A DNA stretch of 64,000 nt from Carya illinoinensis (Eukaryota; Streptophyta; Magnoliopsida; Fagales; Juglandaceae): contig NC_056766.1 in the NCBI RefSeq assembly GCF_018687715.1, positions 17,471,001-17,535,000 on the forward strand, in the 5' to 3' direction. Made by a program: the position numbers and the translations under genes. This document shows, one piece after another, positions 49,387 through 60,063 of the stretch. The notes beneath the pieces were generated by a model. That model ran no database searches. It was not told where the DNA came from and was given only the letters and a program-made list of their open reading frames with translations. How positions within the stretch are numbered: position 1 is the stretch's first letter; each line of letters begins with the position of its first letter.

Positions 49387-49613
49387 TCATCATAAAGGAT
49401 CGGGGACATTCAAAAAGTAAAAACAAAATGCAAAACAAGCAAGAAAGTAAAAGAAAAAATTTTGGAACGAGATTACCAAATGGTATGAATATGGAAGCAA
49501 TGTTACATGCTCTGTTTTCCGTAAAAAATCGTACCTGCAAAAAGAATATGAAAAGCAATTAGCAAAAGATTACTAATTTTTTTTTTCTAAAAAACAATTA
49601 TCACACATTGCAA

Positions 49614-49631
49614 TCCCCGGCAACGGTGCCA
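49614..49631 (-). other. Primer-binding site, tRNA-Asp type (outer element)
   Basis: Minus strand TGGCACCGTTGCCGGGGA, one base different from the inner element's site, seven bases from the LTR edge at 49,639. Same primer class as the inner element. Confidence 0.8.
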
Positions 49632-49638
49632 AAAAACT

Positions 49639-51927
49639 TGTTACGCCTAAACTTTGACTCAAATTAATGAACCAAAAATTTAGTGCAGTTTTACCTGCAA
49701 GTATACAGGTGTTGTAGTATCTTACATGATCGAATCCACAGGGATTGACTTTTGTGATAAAGAAAATAAATTCAGACAATGAAACGAAATTACTAAAAGA
49801 AACGTGCAATCAAATGAAGATTGATAAAATAAATGAATCAAACTAAAATGATGAAATGAATTGATATGGAAAAAGACTAAGGTTTCGAGGATCCGTTTAA
49901 TAATTTATGATATTGTTTCCGATCGATTTACTTCACTTAAACTAGAATAATGATTATGTTTAATTGGAAGATTTAACATTTAAGATCAAGAAAAAAAATC
50001 GCTTATGATTGAGTGTGAACGATTGATGATTAAAACATTCACAAATCAATTTGAATACCACAGGGATTCTTCAAGCATTCACTGTATTCGGAAATCACAA
50101 TGAATCAAGATGAGTGTATAGATAATCAAAATATCCAATAAAATCCTTCAAACGATCAATCTTGCAGAATAAATTTTACGTGGATCCGAAAATAATATTT
50201 AAATCATTAAACTTCACCTCTAACCTTAGTATGGAAATTTAGCCAATCATATTTATTATAAGTGCTATAGAGATCATATAAATATTATTCATTAGAAAAC
50301 TAAAATGAAATACAAGAAATACTAGGCAACAATTTAGAAACAACAAAATTTAGAATCTAGTCAACGTCGAAAGAATAAAGCTCACGACGTTACTAAAATG
50401 CATAAAACAGAAATTGAAACTAAAAGAAATTCATCAAGAAGAAGCTGCAGCCCCACCAGATGCCAAACGAAAAAACATGAAGAAGCAAAAATAAAACTCC
50501 AACCACTTCAACTCCACGTTAAACTCAAGCACCAATCTCCTCATGCTCCTCTCTCCACCAAAATAAATTCCATCCAATTAGATTACTCCAGCCGGCTCCC
50601 TTCAAATCCATCCCCCACATCAACTTCTTTTCACATCAACCCCAAAGAAAATCTGGAAACTCTTTATACGTCTCCCTCTACCCAGCCAAATATCCCAAAC
50701 CGACCAACACCCTGCCCTTAACTACCAACCAAATGACCGACACCTCACTCAAACCCAAGCACGGCATTTTCCCTTCACTTCCCTACACGTCCCTCTCTAC
50801 CCATGTAACCCTCTCACTCACGTAACCTTCTCACTCTACACCCACCGATTGCTCCCCTTTTTATCTCTATTTACATCCAGCAATATATATATATATATCT
50901 GCTTCTAGTCAGTCCAAACTCCCTCCTCCAATCACAATTCCTTTTTCTTTCAATCACCACCGATTTTCCTACACTTTTCTCTCAATTCCAGCTGACCGAC
51001 TGCACACTTTCTTCTTTCAACTTTTGCACCCACCGACTCCCTCTCTTTTCTCTTTTCGTCCAGCAATATATTTATATATTAAGTTGGCACCAAACTTCCC
51101 CCAACCACAATTCACTTCAGCCGACTTCTCTTGTTGAATATGGCACTCTACTTCAAGCACGACACTTCTCTTATCTCTTCTTTTCACAAGTCAAGCACGA
51201 CATTTCTTTTCTTCATCTAGCAATATATTTATGGCACTCCAGCCGACTTCTCTTATCTCTTCTCTTCACCTTTTCAATTTCTGCCGTCCAACCACACACA
51301 TATATAGATATATATATCTTTAGATGGCTGCCTCAAGTTGGTGCTGCCCTTCCTCCAAGTCAAGTGATGCACGACATCTATCTACTCCACTTAAACCCCC
51401 TCTTCCTCCAATCAAATTAACCAGCCGAATTCCATCTTCAATTCACACTTGGTTGAAAACTCAAGCATGTCTTCACACTTCAAACGGCTTCTCTTCCAAT
51501 CCATCACATGTTCCTTACCTTAATTTAGCTGCACCAACCGATGAAAGTTAAGCCAAACAAGCAGCTGCCCAATTACGTCCTTCCTTCTCTTCATTCCTCT
51601 CAATTAATATGCACTTTTGGTCAAAAGTTCCAACCGGATCTCATTTGAATTTTATTTAAACTGAAAATAAGAAGAAAGAAATAACACTCAAAAATAAATT
51701 AAAAGAAAAATAGATTATCAAAAACAGACTATATATGTGAGGAAATATTGTCCCATTAAATCATAATTATAAAATTAAGCATAAACATGATATCAATCAA
51801 TTAAAAATCACAACTCGTATTTATGCTTAAAAATCATTTTTCCATCTAAAACCAATAATAGTGTCACGAAGAATTTAAAATACATTGGTTTTAAATAGCT
51901 AAAACATGCAATATTTCAGCTCAATCA
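49639..51927 (-). repeat. 5' LTR of outer Athila-like element
   Basis: 2,289 bp, pairing with 29,644-31,928. It starts TGTTACGCC and ends CTCAATCA just before ATTGT. It includes the 50,398-50,721 and 51,324-51,551 open frames that mirror those in the other LTR. Confidence 0.9.
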
Positions 51928-51932
51928 ATTGT

Positions 51933-52473
51933 TTATGGTCAGAACCCATCCGGGGTGCTGGACTTAGCCCCTATTCCACGTTTGGGACATTTCAGTCCTA
52001 AAGCAAATGAGATGGCAGAGCATTTTCGGTGTATCCATGAACAGGTGAAATAGACCATTCATGAGAGCAATACCAAGTACAAGACTCGGGTTGACAGTCA
52101 TCTTTGTCAGGTACTTTTTGATGTTGGTGATTTTGTTTGGGCTGTATTAACTCGTGATCATTTTCCTGTTGGCAAGTATAATAAGCTTAAGGATCGGAAG
52201 ATCGGACCTTGTGAGGTAGTGCAGAAGATCAATGATAATGCTTAGAGGTTTTGCCTTCCCAGTCACTTGAAGACTTCTAATGTCTTTAATGTGAAGCACC
52301 TAAGTCCTTGTTTTGTAGATTCTGATGACACTACTCTAAACTCGAGGACGAGTTCTTTCTAACTCGGGGAGACTAATGCAGGGGGATCTAAGATAGATGA
52401 TGCTAAGCTGTTTGATTGCACCTTGATGGCGTTGAGATACCTTGAGTTGGCAGATCAGCGCAAAGGCGGGATT
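51933..52473 (+). pseudogene. Chromovirus integrase end and pol tail
   Basis: Continuation of the integrase cut at 29,643: YGQNPSGVLDLAPIPRLG, then a TAG near 52,050, the VGDFVWAVLTRDHFPVG segment, TAG at 52,243-52,245, and KHLSPCFVDSDD. It ends in KGGI stop then the polypurine-like AAAGGCGGGATT before the LTR. No chromodomain is recognisable. It matches 24,464-24,834 closely, including the TAG. Confidence 0.85.
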
Positions 52474-53009
52474 TGATTGTGATATGTTCCTAATTGGGGC
52501 CGTTTTGAGTGTGTTTCAGTCTTTTAGCCATAACTTTGGCTACGGGCGTCGGAATCGCACATAAGACCCCAATTCAGAAAGCTCTTTTCGGCGTGCACAC
52601 TATCTAGATTGATTGTGGCTCTATGTGCCCTCGTTTTGACCTCAGATTCTGCTGTTTTCCCCTCCGAATCACTAGTTTTAGTTATTTTTTACTATTTATG
52701 GTAATATTTCATTTGTCTATTAGGAAGTCATTTTAAACCCAATTTGGGCTGAATTTTTTGTAGATTGCTTATTTTATTTTGAATTTCAATTTGGAGTGAT
52801 TTTTGGGATTTTGCTATTTTTGACAAAATTTAGATAAACACGATTTTTGGCTATAACAGTCTGGCTTGTGGATTGATTTTCATTATTGCTTGATTTGATA
52901 ATATTTAGTTAAACCTTAGAGATTTTTCTCTCTGTGTTTTGGGCAATTTTCTCCTCTTCTTCCCTGTGAATCATCTGCTGGAACTAGCCTACAGAATAAT
53001 CGCTATTCT
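52474..53009 (+). repeat. Chromovirus right LTR, 3' end missing
   Basis: About 536 bp alignable with the left LTR from TGATTGTGATATG to CGCTATTCTG. The last bases (TTTGGCGTCA in the left LTR) are absent and unrelated sequence starts at 53,010. The end was thus lost by deletion or recombination rather than by a clean insertion. It differs from the left LTR at many sites, showing age. Confidence 0.75.
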
Positions 53010-54751
53010 GGAAAGAAAAACAAAGCGACATTTCAATCTTTTCATTTTCAGAATAAAGCAACTGTTCATAAACAAAAACACTTTGGCATAGCATAACTAA
53101 ACATTCTCATCTTATCATATCATATTGTATCAAATACCATATTTAACCCCCGTGGTAGGGTTGTGCTATCCCCGGTGGCCAAATCAGGCAGTATCATATT
53201 GTGAAACTTTCCATTTTTCAATCTCGGAGCCCCGAGTATGCACACAGGAAAGAACACATAGAGACCACTTTGTTTCCAAAGTGGTTGCACTCATATCATA
53301 TCGTGTTGGTACCAAACATATCACATGAACCAATATCATCATATCAGAACCATATTCAGAATCAGAATAATAACAGATAAGTATGCCAAAAATTTTTCAT
53401 ATTCATATCATATTAAACCATGTGCTGAACACATTCATATCATTTTCTAATGATCAATAATATATCCAAAACATTTCATAAAACATGTATAAAAAACTCA
53501 ATTTTCATATTCTCTCTTTTGCACATTTCATAAACATATCAAATATTGCTCATGTCTACACTATTCATGTCAAAAATCATTTTTCTTTTTCATGAGTGAA
53601 TGCAAAACACATATATTGAGGTTGTTTTCATGTTTTCTTTTTAAAACATAATAATGCCCATTTTACAAACCAACCTCAATTCATTTCTTTCTTTTTATGT
53701 AAATCTAGCATAGGAACCCTTTTACCTAACTCCTGCAGTGTATTATCTTTGCCTTGAATTCGACCTCTATTAGTCTCGCCACCTATTCATAAAATAAATA
53801 TACACTAAGTGTTAAAGACCAAAAATCACCACTTCGATCTAATTAATTAAAACCCATAATTCCAAATCATATTTTAGCACATTAATGCAACTCAAGCAAC
53901 CACAAAAGAACCCGGTCAGCCCACACTTCAAATAAACTAATTTCAAAATAGTCATATACATCCACCAACCAATTCGAACTCAATTAATCAAAATATCCAC
54001 ACCAGCACAACAGCCCATATCTCAACACAACCACCAACTCAACCAAATAAGCAAAACACATATCAAGTTTTTCTTCATTCACAACTCCACACAAATGTCC
54101 AAAACTTCTTAAATTCTACTCCACACCCATCGATATTCTCTACTGCTATACCCAAACAAAAACCAGCAACTCAAATGAAAAATACACCCAAATTGCAGCA
54201 CTTAAAACTCAAGGGGAAAAAAAATAAAACAGCAGAAGCACGTGTTGCACATAAATTAAAAAAAAATTAACTTTATAGAAATAAAAAAAAGGAGTGGTAA
54301 CTGAAAAGAAGAGAGAAAAAAGAAAGAAAAAAAAAACAGATTTAGAGAGGTTACTAGCATGTGTAGTGGATGACGAAACCAACCTTTGAAAGTTGGAAAC
54401 TCTCAGAATCGCAACAAGGTAAAAAAAAAAAGTAGGGGAAACGAAAGAGCAAGAGAGGGAGAGAGAAAGTCTGATGAGAGTGAAAATTTGGAAAAAAAAT
54501 GAGGGAAAATGAAAACGAAAAGGGATGCTGTTGAGAAAATGCGGAGATGGGAGAGTGAAGTGCGGAAGCCAAAAACTGAGAGAGAGAAAAAGAAAACCGA
54601 AAGAAAAAAGGGGAAACTGCACATCATATCAGGGAGGAGAAATCGGGGGAGAAGAAAATGTAAAGTGAAAAGAAAATCTTACCAAAACTATGCCAAAATA
54701 TGGTCTTAAGGGCTAGGCTACTCTAAACTAGCCTCGGGCCTGGGCTTTACA
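53010..54751 (-). repeat. LTR of a minus-strand Tekay/Del-like chromovirus
   Basis: Its inner edge reads GGGCTTTACA then TCCTCCCC on the plus strand, i.e. an LTR start TGTAAAGCCC preceded by GGGGAGGA on the minus strand. The outer end is truncated at the junction with the other chromovirus LTR. It contains A/G-rich low-complexity sequence (54,220-54,660) whose minus-strand translation gives phenylalanine-rich frames. Related sequence lies at 11,900-12,700. Confidence 0.6.
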
Positions 54752-55225
54752 TCCTCCCCTTTTATAAAAATTACATCCTTAGAATTTACTAAAAGTTCTC
54801 AAGGCTCCTGAAAAAAGTCGTGGGTGTTTATCTCACATATCTTCTTGAAGTTTCCAAGAAGCTTCATTTGTAGCGTGATTATTCCATAACACCTTTACCA
54901 AAGGAAATGTTCGAGCTTGTAATACATGTGCTTTCTTTTCTAAAATCCGCACCATAAAATGAAAAGAAAATCTTACCAAAACTATGCCAAAATATGGTCA
55001 TAAGGGCTGGGCTTTACATCCTCCCCCCTTATAAAAATTCCATCCTTAGAATTTACTAAAAGTTCTCAAGGCTCCGAAAAAAATTCGCGGGTCTTTATCT
55101 CACATATCTTCTTGAAGTTCCCAAGAAGCTTCATTTGCAGTGTGATTATTCCGCAACACATTTACCAAAGGAAACGTTCAATCTTGTAATACATGTGCTT
55201 TCTTTTCTAAAATCCGCACTAGTTC
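54660..55225 (-). repeat. Tandem duplication across LTR/internal junction
   Basis: Two copies: about 54,660-54,951 and 54,955-55,222. Each holds GAAAAGAAAATCTTACC, the LTR edge GCTTTACATCCTCC, and about 200 bp of pol end (CCAAGAAGCTTCATTTG). The second copy lacks about 26 bp (CTACTCTAAACTAGCCTCGG and the bases after it) near the LTR edge. Confidence 0.75.
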
Positions 55226-55550
55226 TTCAGCATAAGTCATATCTTCCTAAATCTGTAGTGGCTCATAATCAATAATGTGGGTGGGGTCGGGGACGTACTT
55301 CCTCAACATGGACACATGGAATACATTATGTACCCCCGCAAGTGAAGGTGGGAGTGCTACTCTATAAGCCACCTGCCCAACCTGATCCAGAATCTCAAAG
55401 GGCTCGATATATCTTGGGCTCAACTTGCCCTTTTTCCCAAACCTCGTAACTCCTTCCCTTGGTGCTATCCTCAAAAACACTTTGTTTCCGACCTCAAATT
55501 CTAAATCACATCGGCGATTATCAGCATAACTCTTTTGCCGGCTTAGAGAT
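55019..55550 (-). pseudogene. Tekay/Del-like pol C-terminal end
   Basis: Minus-strand frame 55,247-55,480 (GKLSPRYIEPFEILDQVG, HNVFHVSMLRKYVPDP) is the post-integrase region of Tekay/Del chromoviruses. Upstream, SRQKSYADNRR extends it to about 55,545, and a stop splits off the chromodomain-side tail near 55,247. At 55,551 it is replaced by PUB5-like intron sequence. Confidence 0.85.
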
Positions 55551-56783
55551 GCTTTAATTATGAGCCTGTATGGTCTCAGGGCATGAGGCTTTCCAGTTTT
55601 TCTTGAAATGAGAAAAATTGAAACAGAGTAGCATAGGATTGAAGATTATAAGGCATGCTACAAACGTATGGCTTCACATCAACCAAAAGAGCCATAATAA
55701 TTAGATCAAAATAATATAACCTACTCTAGAATATATATATATATATATATATCATTTTTTGGGGGCTTAAACTTTTAGGTAGGTAACTGGGAACTTATAT
55801 GAAAGATATTCCATGGATTTCCCAAACAGTTGTAGAAAGTACTAAATAGTAAATGAATTACTAGTATATACAGGCAAAACATTTTTCATCCTCTTTACAA
55901 TATTTCTGCTCCCACCCTTTGGTGGCGGTTGCTGTGAGCATGAACCTGTTTGTTCTTCTTTCTATTGTTCAATATATTTTGGTGCATGAAAAATTACTAG
56001 ATCCTATGCTGATCAACTTTCTGCTATTTCATGCAGCAGTGAAATGCTATTGTTTGATAAAAATGGGATTTACGTGTTGGCATGGTATATAGAAACTGAA
56101 ATCACTAGAGAAGTCCTTGGTATCATAGAGGTTTTGTCTTCCCAACCTGAATACAACTCTATGATAGTGGCATCTGGTGTTCTTCCTTCCATTATTAAAG
56201 TCCTCAATACCAAGACTAGGGACTTTCATAGTATTGCAATGAAGATATTGTGTAATTTTTCCTGCAATTGTTATATTGGCTACCGTATGGTGTATTTGGA
56301 CTGAATTCCAAAACTGATTCAGTTATTGGGTGATCCAGATCTAGCACGGTTTTGCATTGAGATCATTAGGAACCTATACAGTATAGAGGAGGTTAAGATT
56401 GTAGTAGCTGAAAGCAGCTCATGCATTAGTGACATTTCCCAAATACTCGAAACTGGAACAAAGGAGGAACAAGAACATGTTGTAGGTGTTCTTCTTTTTG
56501 TATGTCGTGAGCATGCTAACTTTTGTCAACTCGTCATGAGAGACACCATGATACAATCTTTGGTCGATTTTTCTCTCAATGGGAATTCCAAAGGTCAAAT
56601 AATTTCCTCTGAATTACTCCACCTCTTGGAACATGTAAAAGATGATCCTCCAGAATGTTCAATTCCCAAAACTGATTGATCTAGCCCTGCTTGACATCTC
56701 AAGCTCCTCCAGCAGCTAGTATGAAGATAAGAAACCATCTTACTGGGCATTTTGGTTCTTTGGAAAGATTTTATCACTATAAT
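55551..56783 (+). pseudogene. PUB5: Duplicated 3' end of the PUB5-like gene
   Basis: It matches 9,759-10,989: the end of intron 4, the (TA)n tract, the CATGCAG acceptor and the last exon (56,037-56,783) encoding ARM repeats (EVLSSQPEYNSMIVASGVLPS, EHVVGVLLFVCREHANF). No U-box part is present, so it cannot be a ligase. Its own lesions are TGA at 56,302-56,304 (TGC in the first copy) and a 4-base TGAT insertion giving TGA at 56,677-56,679. The same LTR junction follows at 56,784. This is a fragment of a gene copy, not a processed retrocopy, because intron sequence is included. Confidence 0.9.
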
Positions 56784-58060
56784 TGTAACGCCCTATACCC
56801 GGAAAGGGTTGAAGAGTTAGCCCCTGTTACTATAAGGTGTTCATGATCGGCTAGTATTGCAAGACTTAGCTTGTTTGTACCTTCCAGTTGTTAACAAAAG
56901 GCCTAGATTAATTGCTTGGCAACTGCCACAGGTGGGAAGTTTTAAAATTAGTGTGGATGGGGGTTCTTGTGGTAATCTAAGAGTGTCGGATGGGGCAGGC
57001 ATTATTTGGGATTCACAAAGTACAATTTTAGCTGTTTTTGCTCACTACTATGGCCATCCAACAAATACAATTGCTTAGTGTAGAGCTTTACTTGATGGAC
57101 TTTGTTTGTGTCAGTCGTTGGGGTTGAGAGATTTCTTGGTGGAATTTGATTCTAGTGCAATAGTGTGATGGCCGGATTCGAGGGTGTGTAAATATTGGTT
57201 TCCTTGAGATTTTTGGGAGGAAGTGAAGGAGATTGTTCGTGATCTCAATGTCCGTTTTTGGCATATTTTTAGAGAGGCTAATATGGAGGCAAAGTTTTTA
57301 GCCAAATAGGGGTCTCTTGGTAGATCTTCAGAGTTTATGGGTAGGGTTTCAATGTAAGGTCGTATTTAGGGTTTAGTTCGTATGGACAAATTGCGTATTC
57401 CTTATAATCGTTATTGATGTATTTGTTTAAGAGGATATTTTTAATTAGGTTGTTCCTCCACCTCAGTGAGGGATTCTAATAATAAGAGGCCTTGACCTCG
57501 ATTTTTCCTTAAAAAAAGAAAAAAAAAACTGTAAGGTTCTTGATAGAACCTAATGCAACCCAACATAGAAACACACGCACAGAAACACACACAAGAAGCA
57601 ACTACAATCATCCATAGAAAGTATAACACTAAAAAATGTATGAACAAGATTCCATTGCAAATCTTGCAGAGAATCTTTGAAAGATCCTCAACCTCCAAGA
57701 ACTGAAAACTTACTACCAAAATGTTCAAGGACCATGCATGATCACTTTTGCTTACATACTTATGGATGTGCAGTAAGAAATATTAAACACACCGTTTTAA
57801 TCTCAAAACGCAAACTAAAAATAATTAAATGTAGCTACATGAATTATAACGGATTGCAAAATGTGCTGTTTCATTAATTCTCTCCATTAAAATGCATCAG
57901 CTTAAAACACTAGACGACTTCCTTATTTTCTTCAAAACTCACAGTTTTACTTATTCCCTTCATACAATTAATTATGTTATCCTCTCTTCCACAACACTTA
58001 GCATTAGCTACATTCTTCTTCCTCATCTCTTCACCTCTTCAAGCCTTGCCCAAGGCATCC
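56784..58060 (-). mobile_element. LTR fragment, second copy, split by a LINE
   Basis: It repeats 10,990-11,545 (TGTAACGCCCTATACCCGG at the start, then TTGATAGAACCTAATGCAACC, then CTTCCTCATCTCTTCACC). The LINE at 56,839-57,527 separates the first 55 bp from the rest. It borders the integrase remnant to the right. Confidence 0.7.
56839..57527 (+). mobile_element. 5'-truncated LINE with RNase H fragment
   Basis: Flanked by a 10-bp duplication, ACTATAAGGT at 56,829-56,838 and ACTGTAAGGT at 57,528-57,537 (one difference), with an A-rich tail at 57,511-57,527. It encodes an RNase H piece (FKISVDGGSCGNL near 56,945, then a TAG near 57,076 where the related LINE at 5,880-7,124 has NIAECQALLDGL). It is absent from the first LTR copy at 11,030, so it inserted after the duplication. 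Confidence 0.85.
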
Positions 58061-58079
58061 GTGACAATCTCCACCTCTA

Positions 58080-58770
58080 CAAGACCTTGCCCACAATGCA
58101 CCCATGACAATATCAAAGAACTCTTCATTCTATCTTGAGCCCTTTTCAAATTTTCCTTCAAGAGAGACAGTACCTCATCCCTAGACTTCAACTGCTAGTC
58201 CACTACTGCGTTAGCAATAGTGCCTGGAACATATGTCAACAACTTGGGAGGTGGAAACCCATATAAGGCTTGAAATGGTGAAAAACCAATAGATGAATCC
58301 ATATTGGTGTTATAACAACACTTTGCCGTAGGCAGTCAACTACTCCAATTTTTTTGGCCTAGATCCAATATAGGATTGCAAGTACCCTTCCACACACTTA
58401 TTCAATGCCTCAGCTTGACCATCAAATTGAGGATGGTAAGCTGAGCTAAAGGCCAAAATAGTACCTTGCATCTTAAACAATTCCCTCCAAAAGAGGTTAG
58501 TAAAAACCACATCTCTATCAGACCCAATTGTCTTAGATAAGCCATGGAGTCTGAATAGACTACCACAGAAAACCTTAGCTACCTAATTGGTTGTGTAAGG
58601 ATGAGACATTAGAAAAAAAATAGCCAAACTTAATCAATCTATAAATCACAGTTAGAATCACTGTCATACCATTTGAGCTTGGAAGGCCTTGAATAAAATT
58701 TATGGCAATGTCAAGCCAAGGAGTTTGAGGGACTAGTAATGGTTGAAGTAACCCTATAACAACCAGCTCC
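58080..58770 (-). pseudogene. Ty3/gypsy integrase core remnant
   Basis: Minus-strand translation in several frames gives TPWLDIAINFIQGLPSS and VILTVI near 58,720-58,650, a GSDRDVVFTN-type second-Asp segment near 58,530, and FSSAYHPQFDGQAEALNKC near 58,420-58,400 (catalytic Glu present). Stops and indels are numerous (e.g. YRLIKFG followed by a T-run). Most likely the pol of the element whose LTR is at 56,784-58,060. Confidence 0.75.
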
Positions 58771-60063
58771 TTCTTTCTCTTATAGTTACGATCCTCGTTC
58801 TACGTTTTGATTCTCGATTGCGTGTTTTAAAATATGCCAAGCGGATTTTTAAAGCAAGTTTAGTATTTTAAAGCTTATGAATATTTTTTAAATGTTCCAA
58901 AAATATTTATATAGAATATTTTCAATGTTATCGAACTAAGCTTGTTTCTAAATAACACAATTATAATATTTTTGAAGAGCTCAAAAAATATTATAACTGT
59001 GGAAAATTATTTAATTTAATTGATTTTAGTCATTTAAAAATATTACGAGATTTAAATTATGTTGAAAATTCTAAATTAATTTAAATGGTTTTATTCTCTT
59101 TAAGTATTTAATTCAAGCCCTCCATCATTTTAATTCTCAGTGTTTTAAATTAAATAAATACTTATATATTTTCAAATAAGTATTTAAACTCACCGTTAGA
59201 TCATTTTGAAGATCCCAAGATGAAGGGCATGGATTAAATACCAAGGGCATGTATTTAAACTCTCCTTCAGCTCACAACCAGATCTGCCTTTGTGAACCAC
59301 TCTAATACCTCTACCAAACCTTTCCTCACTCAGATACGCACTTATAGGCATCTCTAGTAGCCCAAAAAGCCACTGTATGCAGTTTAACCGCCACATACGA
59401 CTCTTCCGATGCCTTTGATTATGACAGGCAGCGAGCACGCACGGGTTATCACATTGATGATATAACCCTCTATCCCTCGTTATTATATTAAATGTTAGTT
59501 GATAGGTTGTGGACTGTATTGTTAGTATTGTGGAGTTTGTTGTGAATTGTGGCTGTGTAGTAAAGTGTTGGGTGTAATTGTGTAGTATTGTGGACCGTGC
59601 TGTGAAGTATAGATGTGAGGTGTGTCATAGTTGTGGTGTGGCATAGTGTGAAGGGAATACCTGTGGCGTGTCCTTCAAGTCATGTAGCAAGGCACCGAGT
59701 GGTGTGCGTCGTGGTAATACATGATATAGCGAAGAGAGTACACATGATGTGTATTCCATGTTGTGTAGCGATGCACCATATGGCGTGTCGTGAAAAAAAG
59801 GACGGCTGCATAGTAGAGGAGTATAGAGCGTATTGTTTAACGTCGGGAATTGTGTGACGGTGTCCCAAAATAGCAGTGATGTGGCTTGTCATCCAAGGTG
59901 ACAGGTGTCGCCTTGTAGTTGACTTATGGCTTAGAGTATGTGTGAAGTAATGTGATAGTGTAAGAGTAGTGCAGCAGAAGCATATCAAGTGTTGTGATGT
60001 AACTTGAGATTTGTCTCAAGCTAAGTGACGTGAAGGAGATGTAGTGGTGAATGGAGTGACCGG
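58771..60063. other. Unassigned DNA, partly G/T-rich
   Basis: 58,771-59,470 is AT-rich with AAAATATT words and no gene. A near-palindrome GGGTTATCA...TGATATAACCC lies at about 59,438-59,463. From 59,490 to 60,050 the plus strand is strongly G/T-rich (GTGTAGTATTGTGG, GTGTGG) with imperfect repeats such as TGTAGCAAGGCACC / TGTAGCGATGCACC. Frames 59,615-59,857 and 59,680-59,988 reflect this bias and show no domain. Confidence 0.4.

Larger units (their letters stand above)
29644..51927 (-). mobile_element. Athila-like Ty3/gypsy element, level 2 (outer)
   Basis: LTRs of about 2.29 kb begin TGTTRCGCC and end CTCAATCA, flanked by ATTGT at 29,639-29,643 and 51,928-51,932. Orientation is minus: gag at 48,116-49,386, pol at 33,086-37,219, primer site at 49,614-49,631, polypurine tract next to 31,929. 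Integrase and RT style and the tRNA-Asp primer site place it with Athila-like elements. No env-like frame lies between pol and the 3' LTR. A second Athila-like element is inserted in its gag region. A by-eye count over the first roughly 240 bp of the two LTRs gives about nine differences. Confidence 0.9.
24835..53009 (+). mobile_element. Chromovirus (Ty3/gypsy), level 1 of nested stack
   Basis: Order: LTR (24,835-26,875, itself interrupted), tRNA-Met primer site, gag, RT, RNase H, integrase up to 29,643, a 22.3-kb Athila-like insertion, integrase end and pol tail (51,933-52,473), then LTR (52,474-53,009). The integrase reading frame resumes exactly across the insertion once one ATTGT is discounted. 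Low LTR identity and many stops show it is old. The right LTR lacks the last roughly 10 bp. I assign it to chromoviruses by RT and integrase style but cannot fix the clade (Reina or CRM are candidates); no chromodomain was seen. Confidence 0.8.

Noticed and set aside
54209..54627. Phenylalanine-rich minus-strand frames resembling a membrane protein
   Set aside because: Three overlapping frames are open in the same A/G-rich LTR tract, so this is low complexity, not a gene.
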